This document shows positions 11,905 to 19,928 of a DNA stretch of 64,000 bases, one piece after another. The stretch's first letter is position 1. Each line of letters starts with the position of its first letter. A program made the position numbers and the translations under genes. Source of the DNA: Acidimicrobiales bacterium. GTDB taxonomy: Bacteria > Actinomycetota > Acidimicrobiia > Acidimicrobiales > Iamiaceae. A model generated the notes under the pieces. The model saw only the letters and a list, made by a program, of their open reading frames with translations, was not told the origin of the DNA and made no database searches. The stretch lies in the NCBI GenBank assembly GCA_035630295.1, contig DASQKY010000042.1:248001-312000 (forward strand). The letters are read 5' to 3'.

Positions 11905-12480
11905 TCAGGGGTGGGGCGAGAGCGCGCCGACGGGGCCGGTGCGGAGCCAGACCATCTCGTGGTCGGTGTCGGCCGGGGCCGTGGGCTCTCGGGCCACCAG
12001 GCCGGTGAAGGTGAAGCCCAGGCGCCGGGGGACCGCGGCGCTGCTCGTGTTGGTGGCGTCGCAGCGCACCTCGACCCCGGTGACGCCGTCGAGGCCGAGG
12101 GCCAGGTCGCAGAGGACGGCCACCGTCCGGGTCATGAGCCCCCGGCCGGTGGCGTCGCTCCGCAGCCAGTAGCCGATCTCCACGTGGCCCTGTGCGTCAC
12201 CCCGGTGGTGGAGGCCGCACCCGCCCAGGCACGTCCCGTCGGCCGGGTCGAACAGGCCGTAGACCACCTCGTGGCCGGCGGCGGTGCGGGCCGTGGTCTC
12301 GGCGATGAAGGCGGCCAGGGCAGCCTCGGTGAGGCCCTCGTCGGTGGCCCAGGCCATCCACGGCTCCAGCTCGGCCCGGCTGGCCCGACAGGCGGTGGCC
12401 AGCGCCGGTGCGTCGTCGGCCCGGTACCGGCGCAGGATCACTCCGTCCAGGGGGAGGCGCTCGGGCGGCCGGGGGTGCAC
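11905..12480 (-). CDS. GNAT acetyltransferase, RimJ/RimL type
   Basis: 191 residues. The acetyl-CoA site is represented by [22 protein letters not shown] (the Q/RxxGxG/A loop reads RSDATGRG). [19 protein letters not shown] is the characteristic NxxSxxVxxxLGF segment of RimJ/RimL enzymes that acetylate N-terminal Ser or Ala of ribosomal proteins. The actual substrate is unknown. The GTG start at 12480 lies 43 nt after the stop of the carotenoid-oxygenase-like gene and no separate promoter is visible, so the two are probably co-transcribed. Confidence 0.85.
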   Translation of the reverse strand: MHPRPPERLPLDGVILRRYRADDAPALATACRASRAELEPWMAWATDEGLTEAALAAFIAETTARTAAGHEVVYGLFDPADGTCLGGCGLHHRGDAQGHVEIGYWLRSDATGRGLMTRTVAVLCDLALGLDGVTGVEVRCDATNTSSAAVPRRLGFTFTGLVAREPTAPADTDHEMVWLRTGPVGALSPHP

Positions 12481-12523
12481 CGGCCCATCCCACCACGCCC
12501 CGCGCCGGGAGGCCGCGCCCGTT

Positions 12524-14065
12524 TCAGGCCGTCAGGTCGTCCTCGCCGAGCCACAGGCCGTGGAAGCCGAAGGGCACCCGCACCGGGAGGTGGACCCGGG
12601 CCACCGGGCCGGCCGCCACGTCCTGGGCGTCCAGGATGGCCAGGTGCGACGTGTCGGTGGTGCGGTCGTAGGCGAAGGTGAGCAGCCAGCCCTCGCCCTC
12701 GCCCCGGCCGGCGGCCACGAACACCACCTCGCCGGCCCGCTCCAGGGGGCCCGGCTCCCACCGCTGCTCGCGCCCGGTGCGGGTGTCGCGGTGCAGCGTG
12801 CCGGCGAACTCGAAGCCGTAGGGCCCGTCCTCGTCGGTGGTGGCGTACCAGGCGTGGCGGTGGGGGCGCCCGGTGTGGTGCCGGTCGATGGACGGGAGGT
12901 CCATGTCGACGTCGTTGAGCTGCTCCTGGTGCAGGGTCAGCGCGTCGTCGCCGGTGCCGATGCGCCACTCGGTGAGCCGGGACGGGACCAGGTCGCCGTC
13001 GGGGCCGAAGGCCGAGGCCAGCTTGTTGACCTGGACCACCACGTCGTCGCCGTCGCGCCAGGCGTTGGTGCCGTGGAACACGAAGCTGGGGTCCATGTCG
13101 ACCCAGCGCATCTCCGAGGTCGGCCCGCCCAGGGGCATGACCCCGACCCGGGTGGGGCCGCCCTCGGGGTCCCAGTAGTAGGGGAAGCCGGGCACCGAGC
13201 CGTCCCGCCCGAACAGCACCGGACCGAGCCAGAAGACGACGTCGGTCTCGGTCACGGCGAAGTCGTGGATCATGGTGGCCACCGGGATGTCGATCGGCTG
13301 GCTGGAGAGCAGGGTGCCCTCCGCGTCGGCCACGTGGTACGTGAGCAGTGGCTCCGTGAAGCCGTAGCCGAAGAAGTGCATCTGCCCGGTGGCCGGGTCG
13401 ATCTTGGGGTGGGCCGTCATCCACGTGGTGAGCTGGCCGCCGAAGTCGTAGGGGCCGACGGTGGAGAGGTCCTTCGTGGCCAGCTCGTAGGGGAAGCCGA
13501 CCTCGCCCAGGGTCAGCAGGTGCCCGGCGTGGTGGACCAGGGCCACGTTGCTCTGGGTGATGTCACCCCCGGGGACGCCGGCCTCGGCGAAGGACTGGCC
13601 CCGCTCGTGCAGGGTGGTGGCCACGTAGCGGTTGCGGTACCAGCTGGCCTTCCCCCGCTCGATGCGGAGGCTGTGGACCATGCCGTCGCCCAGGAACCAG
13701 TGGGGCGACCGGCCGGTGGGGGAGTTGGAGCCGTTGCGGACGTACAGCCCCGAGAGCGATGACGGGATGGTCCCCGTGACCCGCAGGTCGGAGACCGTCG
13801 ACTCCTCGGTGACCGGCGCGAACGCCCCCTGCTCCCAGTAGGGCACGTCGGGATCGTAAGGCGGGAGGCCGGCCTTGGCCCGGCCCGCGGTGGTGGTGGG
13901 CCGGGCGGTGGGCGCCCCGTCCCCCCCGCAGGCGGTGAGCAACCCGGTGCCGCCCAGGGCCAGGCCGGCGGCCCCGAACCCCATGGCCCGCAGCACGGCC
14001 CGCCGCTCGACGACGGCGTCCCGCACCACCGGGTGCGTGCGCCGCGAGGTTCTCCGCTCACCCAC
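12524..14065 (-). CDS. Carotenoid oxygenase-like protein, predicted exported lipoprotein
   Basis: 513 residues of the RPE65/carotenoid cleavage oxygenase family, a seven-bladed propeller with non-haem iron held by four His. Candidate ligands are MTAHPKI, MIHDFAV, VFHGTNA and the C-terminal PFGFHGLW. Unusually, the N-terminus has twin Arg (residues 21-22) before an Ala/Gly-rich hydrophobic stretch ending in LLTAC, so Cys46 may be lipidated after Tat export. Most family members are cytoplasmic. They cleave carotenoids, stilbenes or lignin-like alkenes; the substrate here is not readable. The GTG at 14065 is supported by a -10 element 6 bp upstream. Confidence 0.82.
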   Translation of the reverse strand: MGERRTSRRTHPVVRDAVVERRAVLRAMGFGAAGLALGGTGLLTACGGDGAPTARPTTTAGRAKAGLPPYDPDVPYWEQGAFAPVTEESTVSDLRVTGTIPSSLSGLYVRNGSNSPTGRSPHWFLGDGMVHSLRIERGKASWYRNRYVATTLHERGQSFAEAGVPGGDITQSNVALVHHAGHLLTLGEVGFPYELATKDLSTVGPYDFGGQLTTWMTAHPKIDPATGQMHFFGYGFTEPLLTYHVADAEGTLLSSQPIDIPVATMIHDFAVTETDVVFWLGPVLFGRDGSVPGFPYYWDPEGGPTRVGVMPLGGPTSEMRWVDMDPSFVFHGTNAWRDGDDVVVQVNKLASAFGPDGDLVPSRLTEWRIGTGDDALTLHQEQLNDVDMDLPSIDRHHTGRPHRHAWYATTDEDGPYGFEFAGTLHRDTRTGREQRWEPGPLERAGEVVFVAAGRGEGEGWLLTFAYDRTTDTSHLAILDAQDVAAGPVARVHLPVRVPFGFHGLWLGEDDLTA

Positions 14066-14071
14066 GGCCGG

Positions 14072-14077
14072 ACGCTA
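14072..14077 (-). promoter_or_regulatory. -10 element TAGCGT, leaderless promoter of the carotenoid oxygenase gene
   Basis: The minus strand reads CCGGTAGCGT, then 6 bp, then the GTG at 14065. Confidence 0.55.
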
Positions 14078-14109
14078 CCGGAGGCCCTGGCGCCCCGCCC
14101 TCGTGTCGT

Positions 14110-14682
14110 TCAGCTCCCGAACAGGTCCCCGAGGTCGATCTCCCACCCCGGCACCAGGGGGGTGGTGAGGGTGTCGGCCGCCGTGAGCTCCCGCCGCACG
14201 TCGAAGCCGGGCGCCTCCGGGGTGCTCCGCCGGTGGAGGTGGACCACACCGGCCTCGCCGTCGATGAGCCACGCCTCGGCCACCCCGGCGGCCTCGTAGT
14301 GCCGGAGCTTGGTGCCCACGTCGTAGCGCCAGGTGGAGGGCGACCGAACCTCGACCACCAGCGGGGGCGGGGCGGTGAACAGGCCCTCGGTGTCGTCCAG
14401 GCGACGATCGTCGGGCACCCAGTAGAGGTCGGGGACGTAGACGTTGCGCTCGTCGAGGAGCACGCTGGCGTCAGCGGCCAGCTCGCCGAGCCCGGCCCGC
14501 CTGTTGGCGAAGGACATGTAGCTGTGGACCAGCCAGAAGATGATGCGGTTGTGGCGGGCCGCAGGCGTGTTCACCACGATGAGCTCCCCATCGATGAGTT
14601 GCGCGCGCGGCAGCTGCTCAGGGAGGGCGAGGAACTCCTCGGCCGTCATCGTCACCGGGTGGTCCCGGGCTGCGAGGGACAT
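14110..14682 (-). CDS. Uma2 family (DUF820) putative nuclease
   Basis: 190 residues. The order of motifs fits Uma2: MTAEEFLALPE, LIDGELIVV, HNRIIFWL, then the PD-(D/E)xK-like core VYVPDLYWV, PPLVVEVRSPST and the YDVGTKLRHYEAAGVAEAWLID segment. Catalytic Asp, Glu and Lys are all present. These restriction-endonuclease-fold proteins are abundant in cyanobacteria and actinobacteria and their role is poorly known. The ATG at 14682 is preferred because a TACCGT -10 element precedes it by 7 bp; a GTG at 14718 is the alternative. Confidence 0.8.
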   Translation of the reverse strand: MSLAARDHPVTMTAEEFLALPEQLPRAQLIDGELIVVNTPAARHNRIIFWLVHSYMSFANRRAGLGELAADASVLLDERNVYVPDLYWVPDDRRLDDTEGLFTAPPPLVVEVRSPSTWRYDVGTKLRHYEAAGVAEAWLIDGEAGVVHLHRRSTPEAPGFDVRRELTAADTLTTPLVPGWEIDLGDLFGS

Positions 14683-14689
14683 GGCCGGG

Positions 14690-14695
14690 ACGGTA
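14690..14695 (-). promoter_or_regulatory. -10 element TACCGT, leaderless promoter of the Uma2 gene
   Basis: TACCGT on the minus strand precedes the ATG at 14682 by 7 bp. Confidence 0.4.
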
Positions 14696-14746
14696 CCCAG
14701 CTCGTCCTCGGGTGTCACATGTTCCTCACGGCCACGGGTGGCCACC

Positions 14747-16924
14747 TCAGGCCGGGGGGACGACGACGGTGCGGTCCTCGTTGGTGGCCAGCTCGGCCCC
14801 GTCGGTTCCCACCAGCCGGAGGTCCAGGGCCAGGGGGCCGGCCGCCTCGGGGACGACCAGCTGGAGGGTGCCGACCCGTTGGCAGGCATCGGCCCCCACG
14901 TCGCCGCCGAAGCGCCAGGTGTGCTCGCCCCCGGCCCAGGTGGCCCGGGCGGTGGCCTCGACCCCCCGGAGGGGCTCCCGGAGATCGCTCACCACGTGCA
15001 CGTCGAGGGCCAGGGGGTCACCGGGGGCCACCGCGGCGGGGAGCCGGTCGGCCACCACGATCACCGGTCGGCAGGCGGCCCGCAGCGCCTCCCACCCGGC
15101 CTTGGGCACCCGTCGGTGGTCGAGCACCGACCAGGTCACCGCCGGGTGGCCGTCGGCCAGGCAGAACTGGGCGAAGCCGCCGGTGGGCCGGTACTTGAGC
15201 CGCCGCAGCTCCTCGACGTGGCGGCGCACCACCAGGGCCTGGTAGCGCTGGGTGGCCTCCTTCCACGACGCGTAGGTGGCGTGCCCGGCGGGGGGGACGT
15301 AGCGGTCGAACCGGTCCTTCTGGAGGGCGTGGGTGCGGCCCAGGCGCTCCCAGTCCAGGTCGGGCCACCGCTCGGGCTCCATGAAGCCGTCGGTCTCGGG
15401 GACGGCCTGGGCCCCGAACTCGGTGACGAAGCGGACCTGGCGGGGCAGCAGGCGGGCGAAGGCCGGGAGCTGGCGCTCCTCGCCGTGGTACCAGCCGAAG
15501 TAGAGGTGGCTGTCGGTCCCGTCCAACCGGGGCGGGCTGGGCAGGACGCCGGAGTGGGCGATGACGGGCCGGGTGCCGTCGTGGCGCTGGAGGGCCCGCT
15601 TGATCGAGCGGTCCAGCACCGACTTGTTCCAGGTCGGCAGCTCCTGGGCGGCCACGAAGCGCAGGGCGGTGCCGGCCCCGTCGAGGTTCCCCGGCTCGAC
15701 GTCGAGGGCCAGGGGCTCGTTGTGCCCGCACCAGATGGCCACCGACGGGTGGTGGCCCAGCAGGTCGACGGCCTCCCGGGCCTGGCGCACGGCCTGCTTG
15801 CGGACGGTGCGGGCGTAGCCCCACTGCAGCGGCATGTCCTGCCACAGCAGCAGGCCGGCCTCGTCGGCGGCGTCGTAGAGCTCGGGCCGGGAGACGTGGG
15901 CGTGGACCCGCAGCAGGTCGAGCCCGGCCTCGACGGCCAGGTCGACGTCGCGCCGGACCTCCTCCGGGGTGGCCTCGCCCAGGGCCATGCGGGTGGGCCC
16001 CTGGTTGGCGCCCTTGAGGAACAGGCGCTCGCCGTTGACCGAGGCGATCCAGTTCCGCAGGGCCACCTGGCGCAGGCCGATGCGCCGCACCCGCCGGTCG
16101 CTGGCCACGAGGCCGGGCGGGTCGGGCGGGCCCTCGGTGGCCGGCGCCCCGTCGGTGGCCGCCGCCGGGACCAGGACCTCGACGGTCACCTCGTGGAGGG
16201 GCTGGGCCCCCAGGGCGTGGGGCCACCACAGCTCCGGCTCGGCCACGGTGACGCTCCACGTGAGCTGGTTCTCCCCGGCGGCCAGGGTGTGCTCCTCCTC
16301 GTGGTCGACCCCGCCCACCGTGGCCCGCACGGTGGCCGTCCCGGCCTCGGCTGCGTCGAGCACGGCCCGGAAGCCGACCACGGCCTGCTCGGCGGTGGCC
16401 TCCCGGCACAGCACCCGCAGGTGCCGGATGCGCACCGGGCCGCTGCGCTCCAGGCGGACCGGCCGCCAGATGCCCCCCGGGTTCCAGTCCGGGTCCAGGC
16501 AGTCCCAGTGCTGGAACACGCCGGTCAGGTTGCGCTTGGCCGTGCGGTCCGACGGCCGGGAGCAGGTCAGGTCGACACCCAGGGTGTGCTCGGAGCGGGC
16601 GGCCAGGGCCTCGGTCACCTCGAAGGCGTGGGGGAAGAAGTACCCCTCGGTGTCGCCCACGTAGGCCCCGTCCAGCCAGACGTCGCCCTGGTAGAAGCAG
16701 CCGTCGAGGACCAGCCAGTCCCGCTGGCCCGGGCCGGGCCGGGCGTGGTCGAACCGGGTGCGGTGCAGCAGTGGCCCGTCGGAGTCGGCGAAGGCCGGGG
16801 TCGACCGCCAGTGCCCGGGCACGGAGATGGGCTCCCAGGCCCGGTCCTCGGCGCCGTCGTCCAGCCAGGTGCGGCGGACGTCGTCGTCGGCGGGGAGGGC
16901 GTGCCACCGGCCCGAGAGGTCCAT
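14747..16924 (-). CDS. Glycoside hydrolase family 2 protein (beta-mannosidase-like)
   Basis: 725 residues with the GH2 order: a jelly-roll sugar-binding domain (residues ~1-170, including GCFYQGDVWLDGAYVG), an Ig-like domain, and a TIM barrel. The acid/base Glu is in IWCGHNEP (about residue 400) and the nucleophile Glu in FVTEFGAQA (about 501). RVHAHVSRPELYDAADEAGLLLWQDMP is typical of beta-mannosidase and related exo-enzymes. There is no signal peptide, so it acts in the cytoplasm, trimming imported or endogenous glycans. The exact sugar is uncertain. The ATG at 16924 is preceded by a -10 element and diverges from the MoxR gene. Confidence 0.85.
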   Translation of the reverse strand: MDLSGRWHALPADDDVRRTWLDDGAEDRAWEPISVPGHWRSTPAFADSDGPLLHRTRFDHARPGPGQRDWLVLDGCFYQGDVWLDGAYVGDTEGYFFPHAFEVTEALAARSEHTLGVDLTCSRPSDRTAKRNLTGVFQHWDCLDPDWNPGGIWRPVRLERSGPVRIRHLRVLCREATAEQAVVGFRAVLDAAEAGTATVRATVGGVDHEEEHTLAAGENQLTWSVTVAEPELWWPHALGAQPLHEVTVEVLVPAAATDGAPATEGPPDPPGLVASDRRVRRIGLRQVALRNWIASVNGERLFLKGANQGPTRMALGEATPEEVRRDVDLAVEAGLDLLRVHAHVSRPELYDAADEAGLLLWQDMPLQWGYARTVRKQAVRQAREAVDLLGHHPSVAIWCGHNEPLALDVEPGNLDGAGTALRFVAAQELPTWNKSVLDRSIKRALQRHDGTRPVIAHSGVLPSPPRLDGTDSHLYFGWYHGEERQLPAFARLLPRQVRFVTEFGAQAVPETDGFMEPERWPDLDWERLGRTHALQKDRFDRYVPPAGHATYASWKEATQRYQALVVRRHVEELRRLKYRPTGGFAQFCLADGHPAVTWSVLDHRRVPKAGWEALRAACRPVIVVADRLPAAVAPGDPLALDVHVVSDLREPLRGVEATARATWAGGEHTWRFGGDVGADACQRVGTLQLVVPEAAGPLALDLRLVGTDGAELATNEDRTVVVPPA

Positions 16925-16933
16925 GGGCCGCTG

Positions 16934-16939
16934 ACGCTA
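16934..16939 (-). promoter_or_regulatory. -10 element TAGCGT upstream of the GH2 gene
   Basis: The minus strand reads CCGGTAGCGT, then 9 bp, then the ATG at 16924. It is the divergent partner of the MoxR promoter 56 bp away. Confidence 0.5.
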
Positions 16940-16995
16940 CCGGACGGGCTGCGGGGGGCCTCCGGCGCTCCCGAGCCGGCTCCGGTGGACGCCGG

Positions 16996-17001
16996 TAGGT
17001 T
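16996..17001 (+). promoter_or_regulatory. -10 element TAGGTT, leaderless promoter of the MoxR-type gene
   Basis: CCGGTAGGTT is followed by 7 bp and the ATG at 17009. Confidence 0.55.
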
Positions 17002-17008
17002 GGCCGGC

Positions 17009-18412
17009 ATGTCGTCGCGCCCCGCCACCCTCGGCCAGCTGCGAGCGTCGGGCTGGCGCTCCGTGCCCGTGAAGCAGGAGGTCCAGCGCAACGCCCTGGC
17101 CCGGTTGCGGGCCGGCGAGCCGCTGGTCGAGGGGGTCATGGGCTACGAGGACACCGTCCTGCCCCAGCTGGAGAACGCCCTCCTGGCCGGCCACGACATC
17201 GTGTTCCTGGGCGAGCGGGGCCAGGCCAAGACCCGCATCATCCGCTCCCTCACCGGGCTCCTGGACGAGTGGCTGCCCATCGTGGCCGGCAGCGAGATCC
17301 TGGACGACCCCTACGCCCCGGTGTCCCGGGCCGCCCGCGACCTGGTGGCCGACAAGGGCGAGGACACGCCCGTCGAGTGGGTCCACCGCGACGACCGCTT
17401 CGGCGAGAAGCTGGCCACCCCGGACACGTCCATCGCCGACCTGATCGGCGAGGTCGATCCCATCAAGGTGGCCGAGGGCCGCTACCTGGCCGACGAGCTC
17501 ACCCTCCACTACGGCCTGGTGCCCCGCACCAACCGGGGCATCTTCGCCATCAACGAGCTGCCCGACCTGTCCGAGCGCATCCAGGTGGGCCTGCTCAACG
17601 TGCTGGAGGAGCGCGACATCCAGGTCCGGGGCTACAAGGTCCGCCTGCCCCTCGACGTGTTGCTGGTGGCCTCCGCCAACCCCGAGGACTACACCAACCG
17701 GGGCCGCATCATCACCCCCCTGAAGGACCGCTTCGGGGCCCAGATCCGCACCCACTACCCCCTGGAGGTGGCCACCGAGGTGGCCATCGCCCAGCAGGAG
17801 GCCCGGCCCTTCCAGGTCGAGGGCATCGAGGTGCGGGTGCCGGAGTGGATGGACGAGATCGTGGCCACCTTCAGCCACCTGGCCCGGGGCTCCAGCAACA
17901 TCAGCCAGCGCTCCGGCGTGTCGGTGCGCCTCACCGTCACCAACCGGGAGACGCTGGTGGCCAACGCCGTGCGCCGGGCCCTGCGCCTGGGCGAGGACGT
18001 GGTCGCCCCCCGGGTCAGCGACCTCGACGCCCTGGCCGCCTCGACCATGGGCAAGGTCGAGGTCGAGTCCTTCGAGGAGGGCCGCGAGGGCGACATCGTG
18101 GAGAAGCTCCTCCGGCAGGCCGTGCTGACCGTGTTCCGCGACCGCGTCGGCACCGGGGCGGCGGGGCCGGTGGTGTCGTCGTTCGAGGAGGGCGAGGTCC
18201 TCCACGTGGGCGAGGACGTCACCGTGGCCGACTACCGGGCCCGCCTCGACGAGCGACCGGGCCTGGCCGAGATCGTCGACGAGCTGGCCGGTGAGGGCGC
18301 GGGCCCGGCCGAGCGGGCCAGCGCCGCCGAGCTGGTGCTCGAGGGCTTGCACCTGTCCAAGCGCCTCAACAAGGACGCCGTCGGCGCCCGGGCCACCTAC
18401 CGGGCCCGCTGA
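17009..18412 (+). CDS. MoxR/magnesium-chelatase-like AAA+ ATPase
   Basis: 467 residues. The P-loop is GERGQAKTR, in which the usual GKT/S is replaced by AKT, followed by a helix-2 insert region. Walker B-like GIFAINELPDL and the sensor-1 segment VLLVASANPEDYTNRGRIITPLKDRF are classical for MoxR/ChlI AAA+ proteins. The C-terminal lid includes RSGVSVRLTVTNRETLVANA. Such ATPases work with VWA-domain proteins as chaperones that insert metals or remodel complexes. A matching VWA protein lies 1.5 kb downstream at 19929. The start is fixed by the leaderless -10 element. Confidence 0.85.
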   Translation: MSSRPATLGQLRASGWRSVPVKQEVQRNALARLRAGEPLVEGVMGYEDTVLPQLENALLAGHDIVFLGERGQAKTRIIRSLTGLLDEWLPIVAGSEILDDPYAPVSRAARDLVADKGEDTPVEWVHRDDRFGEKLATPDTSIADLIGEVDPIKVAEGRYLADELTLHYGLVPRTNRGIFAINELPDLSERIQVGLLNVLEERDIQVRGYKVRLPLDVLLVASANPEDYTNRGRIITPLKDRFGAQIRTHYPLEVATEVAIAQQEARPFQVEGIEVRVPEWMDEIVATFSHLARGSSNISQRSGVSVRLTVTNRETLVANAVRRALRLGEDVVAPRVSDLDALAASTMGKVEVESFEEGREGDIVEKLLRQAVLTVFRDRVGTGAAGPVVSSFEEGEVLHVGEDVTVADYRARLDERPGLAEIVDELAGEGAGPAERASAAELVLEGLHLSKRLNKDAVGARATYRAR

Positions 18413-18436
18413 CCTCCTCCCACCCCGGGGGCGCCG

Positions 18437-18450
18437 CACGCCCGGGCGTG
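18437..18450. terminator. Palindrome between convergent genes, possible bidirectional terminator
   Basis: The perfect 14-bp palindrome CACGCCCGGGCGTG lies 24 bp after the MoxR stop and 23 bp before the stop of the membrane-protein gene. There is no U-tract, as is common for actinobacterial terminators. Confidence 0.35.
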
Positions 18451-18473
18451 GGCTCCGCCTCAGGACGCAGACC

Positions 18474-19832
18474 TCAGCCGGCCCAGGGCTTGGCGCAGTC
18501 CCACACGGCGTGGAGGCGGGCGATGCCCGGGCCCTCCCAGGCCTCGGGATCGTCGAGGCGGCACTGCACGTCGACGACCAGGGCCCCCCACCGGGGCTCG
18601 AAGGTGAGGCGGGCCCCGGTGGCCGCGTTGGGCGTGTTCGGGGTCAGGAGCTGGACGCTGACCACGGCGTAGAGGAGCTGGGCCCCGACCAGGGCGGCCA
18701 GCAGCCGGGGCCGGGGCCCCAGGGCCCGGGCCGCCACCAGGGCCAGCCCCACCAGGGTGGGCAGCAGGTGGCCCATCTTCCAGGGGAAGCGGAGGAACAG
18801 GAGCTGCGAGGCCAGCAGCGTCAGCAGCCCCAGGCGGACCAGCCAGTCGGCCCGCCACCGGGCCGCGGTCCGGGCCAGGGCGGGCAGGGCCCCCACCAGC
18901 ACCACGGCCGCGAAGGGGCCGACGAAGTAGAGGTCCTTGGCCAGGAACCGCCCGACCTGCACGGCCACCGACGAGGTGGGCACGTCGTTCTGGGCGAAGG
19001 CCAGCGAACCGTCGGAGGACAGGAAGGCGGGGAGGAACAGCACCAGCCCGACGACGGCGGTCACCGCGGCCAGCACCAGGGCCCGGACCTGCGGGCCGGG
19101 CCCCGCCGAGGGGCCACCGCCCGACGGCGCCGAGGATCCCGCCGAGAGCCCATCGCCCCCGGCCCGGTCGCGCCCCGACGCCGCGGCCGGGCCCGGGTCG
19201 TCGGGTCGGCCCCCGTCGGCCCGGGCCCCTGGTCGCGGTGACCGGTCGAGGGCCTCGGCCAGGGCCAGGCCGGCCACCAGCACCGCGGTCGAGGCCCGGC
19301 ACCCCACGGCCAGGCCGCCCAGCACCCCGGCCCCGGCCGCGCCGCCCAGGCCGGCCCGGGCCCGCAGCACCAGGGCGGCCCCGGCCCACAGGGCCAGGGC
19401 CCACAGGAAGTCCACGGTCGAGGTGGCGGCGACCAGGAACCACGGGTTGGCCACCACCACGGCGACGGCCAGGCCGGCCCGGCCCACCCCCTCCCGGCGC
19501 AGCAGCAGGGCCAGCACCACGGTGAGGGCGGCTGCGGCCACCAGCGACCCCAGGTTGGGCCCCACCGTCCCCGCCAACCACTGGAGGGCGCCGACCGCCG
19601 CCTCGTGGACCGGCGCGCCGGGGTTGCGGCTGGGGGCGTAGGTGCCCTCCACGATCCCCCGGCCGGAGCGCAGCACGGCCCCGACGTCCAGGTCGGTGCC
19701 CGGCCCCAGGAAGGCCAGCGGCACCAGGGCCAGGGCCACCAGGCCGCCGGCCACCGCCCAGGCCCGGTCGGGCCCGGCCCCCGCCCGGGCGCGCCGCGGG
19801 CCGGGGGAGGGGGCGGGCGGGGCGTCGGTCAC
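18474..19832 (-). CDS. Polytopic membrane protein, possibly GT-C glycosyltransferase-like
   Basis: 452 residues with about ten hydrophobic segments and a long Gly/Pro/Asp-rich loop in the middle (about 60 residues). After the first membrane helix there is GPGTDLDVGAVLRSG, an acidic loop where GT-C enzymes of the PMT/ArnT type hold catalytic acids, but no full family signature is present. C-terminal helices end in a soluble tail with two Cys (DVQC, WDC). I do not recognise a named family. The GTG at 19832 is chosen because conserved-looking sequence starts there; upstream sequence is low-complexity. It sits on the opposite strand between the MoxR and VWA genes. Confidence 0.55.
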   Translation of the reverse strand: MTDAPPAPSPGPRRARAGAGPDRAWAVAGGLVALALVPLAFLGPGTDLDVGAVLRSGRGIVEGTYAPSRNPGAPVHEAAVGALQWLAGTVGPNLGSLVAAAALTVVLALLLRREGVGRAGLAVAVVVANPWFLVAATSTVDFLWALALWAGAALVLRARAGLGGAAGAGVLGGLAVGCRASTAVLVAGLALAEALDRSPRPGARADGGRPDDPGPAAASGRDRAGGDGLSAGSSAPSGGGPSAGPGPQVRALVLAAVTAVVGLVLFLPAFLSSDGSLAFAQNDVPTSSVAVQVGRFLAKDLYFVGPFAAVVLVGALPALARTAARWRADWLVRLGLLTLLASQLLFLRFPWKMGHLLPTLVGLALVAARALGPRPRLLAALVGAQLLYAVVSVQLLTPNTPNAATGARLTFEPRWGALVVDVQCRLDDPEAWEGPGIARLHAVWDCAKPWAG

Positions 19833-19915
19833 GGCGCCATCATCGCCTGCTGCTCGGCCCGGGCTCCGACTCCGCGGCCGGCGCCGGGCGGGGAGCGGCC
19901 GTGACCGGCCACCGG

Positions 19916-19921
19916 TAGCGT
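19916..19921 (+). promoter_or_regulatory. -10 element TAGCGT, leaderless promoter of the VWA gene
   Basis: CCGGTAGCGT is followed by 7 bp and the GTG at 19929. Confidence 0.55.
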
Positions 19922-19928
19922 CGGGGAG

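Noticed and set aside
11905-14065. Acetyltransferase and carotenoid-oxygenase genes as a biosynthetic cluster
   Set aside because: Only two genes are linked, with no other tailoring or core biosynthetic gene around them.
14569-14575. GTTCACC match as a PHO box
   Set aside because: It is a single copy inside the Uma2 coding region without 11-bp spaced neighbours. A similar single match near 30210 inside the CHAD gene was rejected for the same reason.
14540-17008. Very long open frame upstream of and in phase with the MoxR gene on the plus strand
   Set aside because: It is antisense to the Uma2 and GH2 genes, low in complexity, and the conserved ATPase starts at 17009 just after a -10 element.
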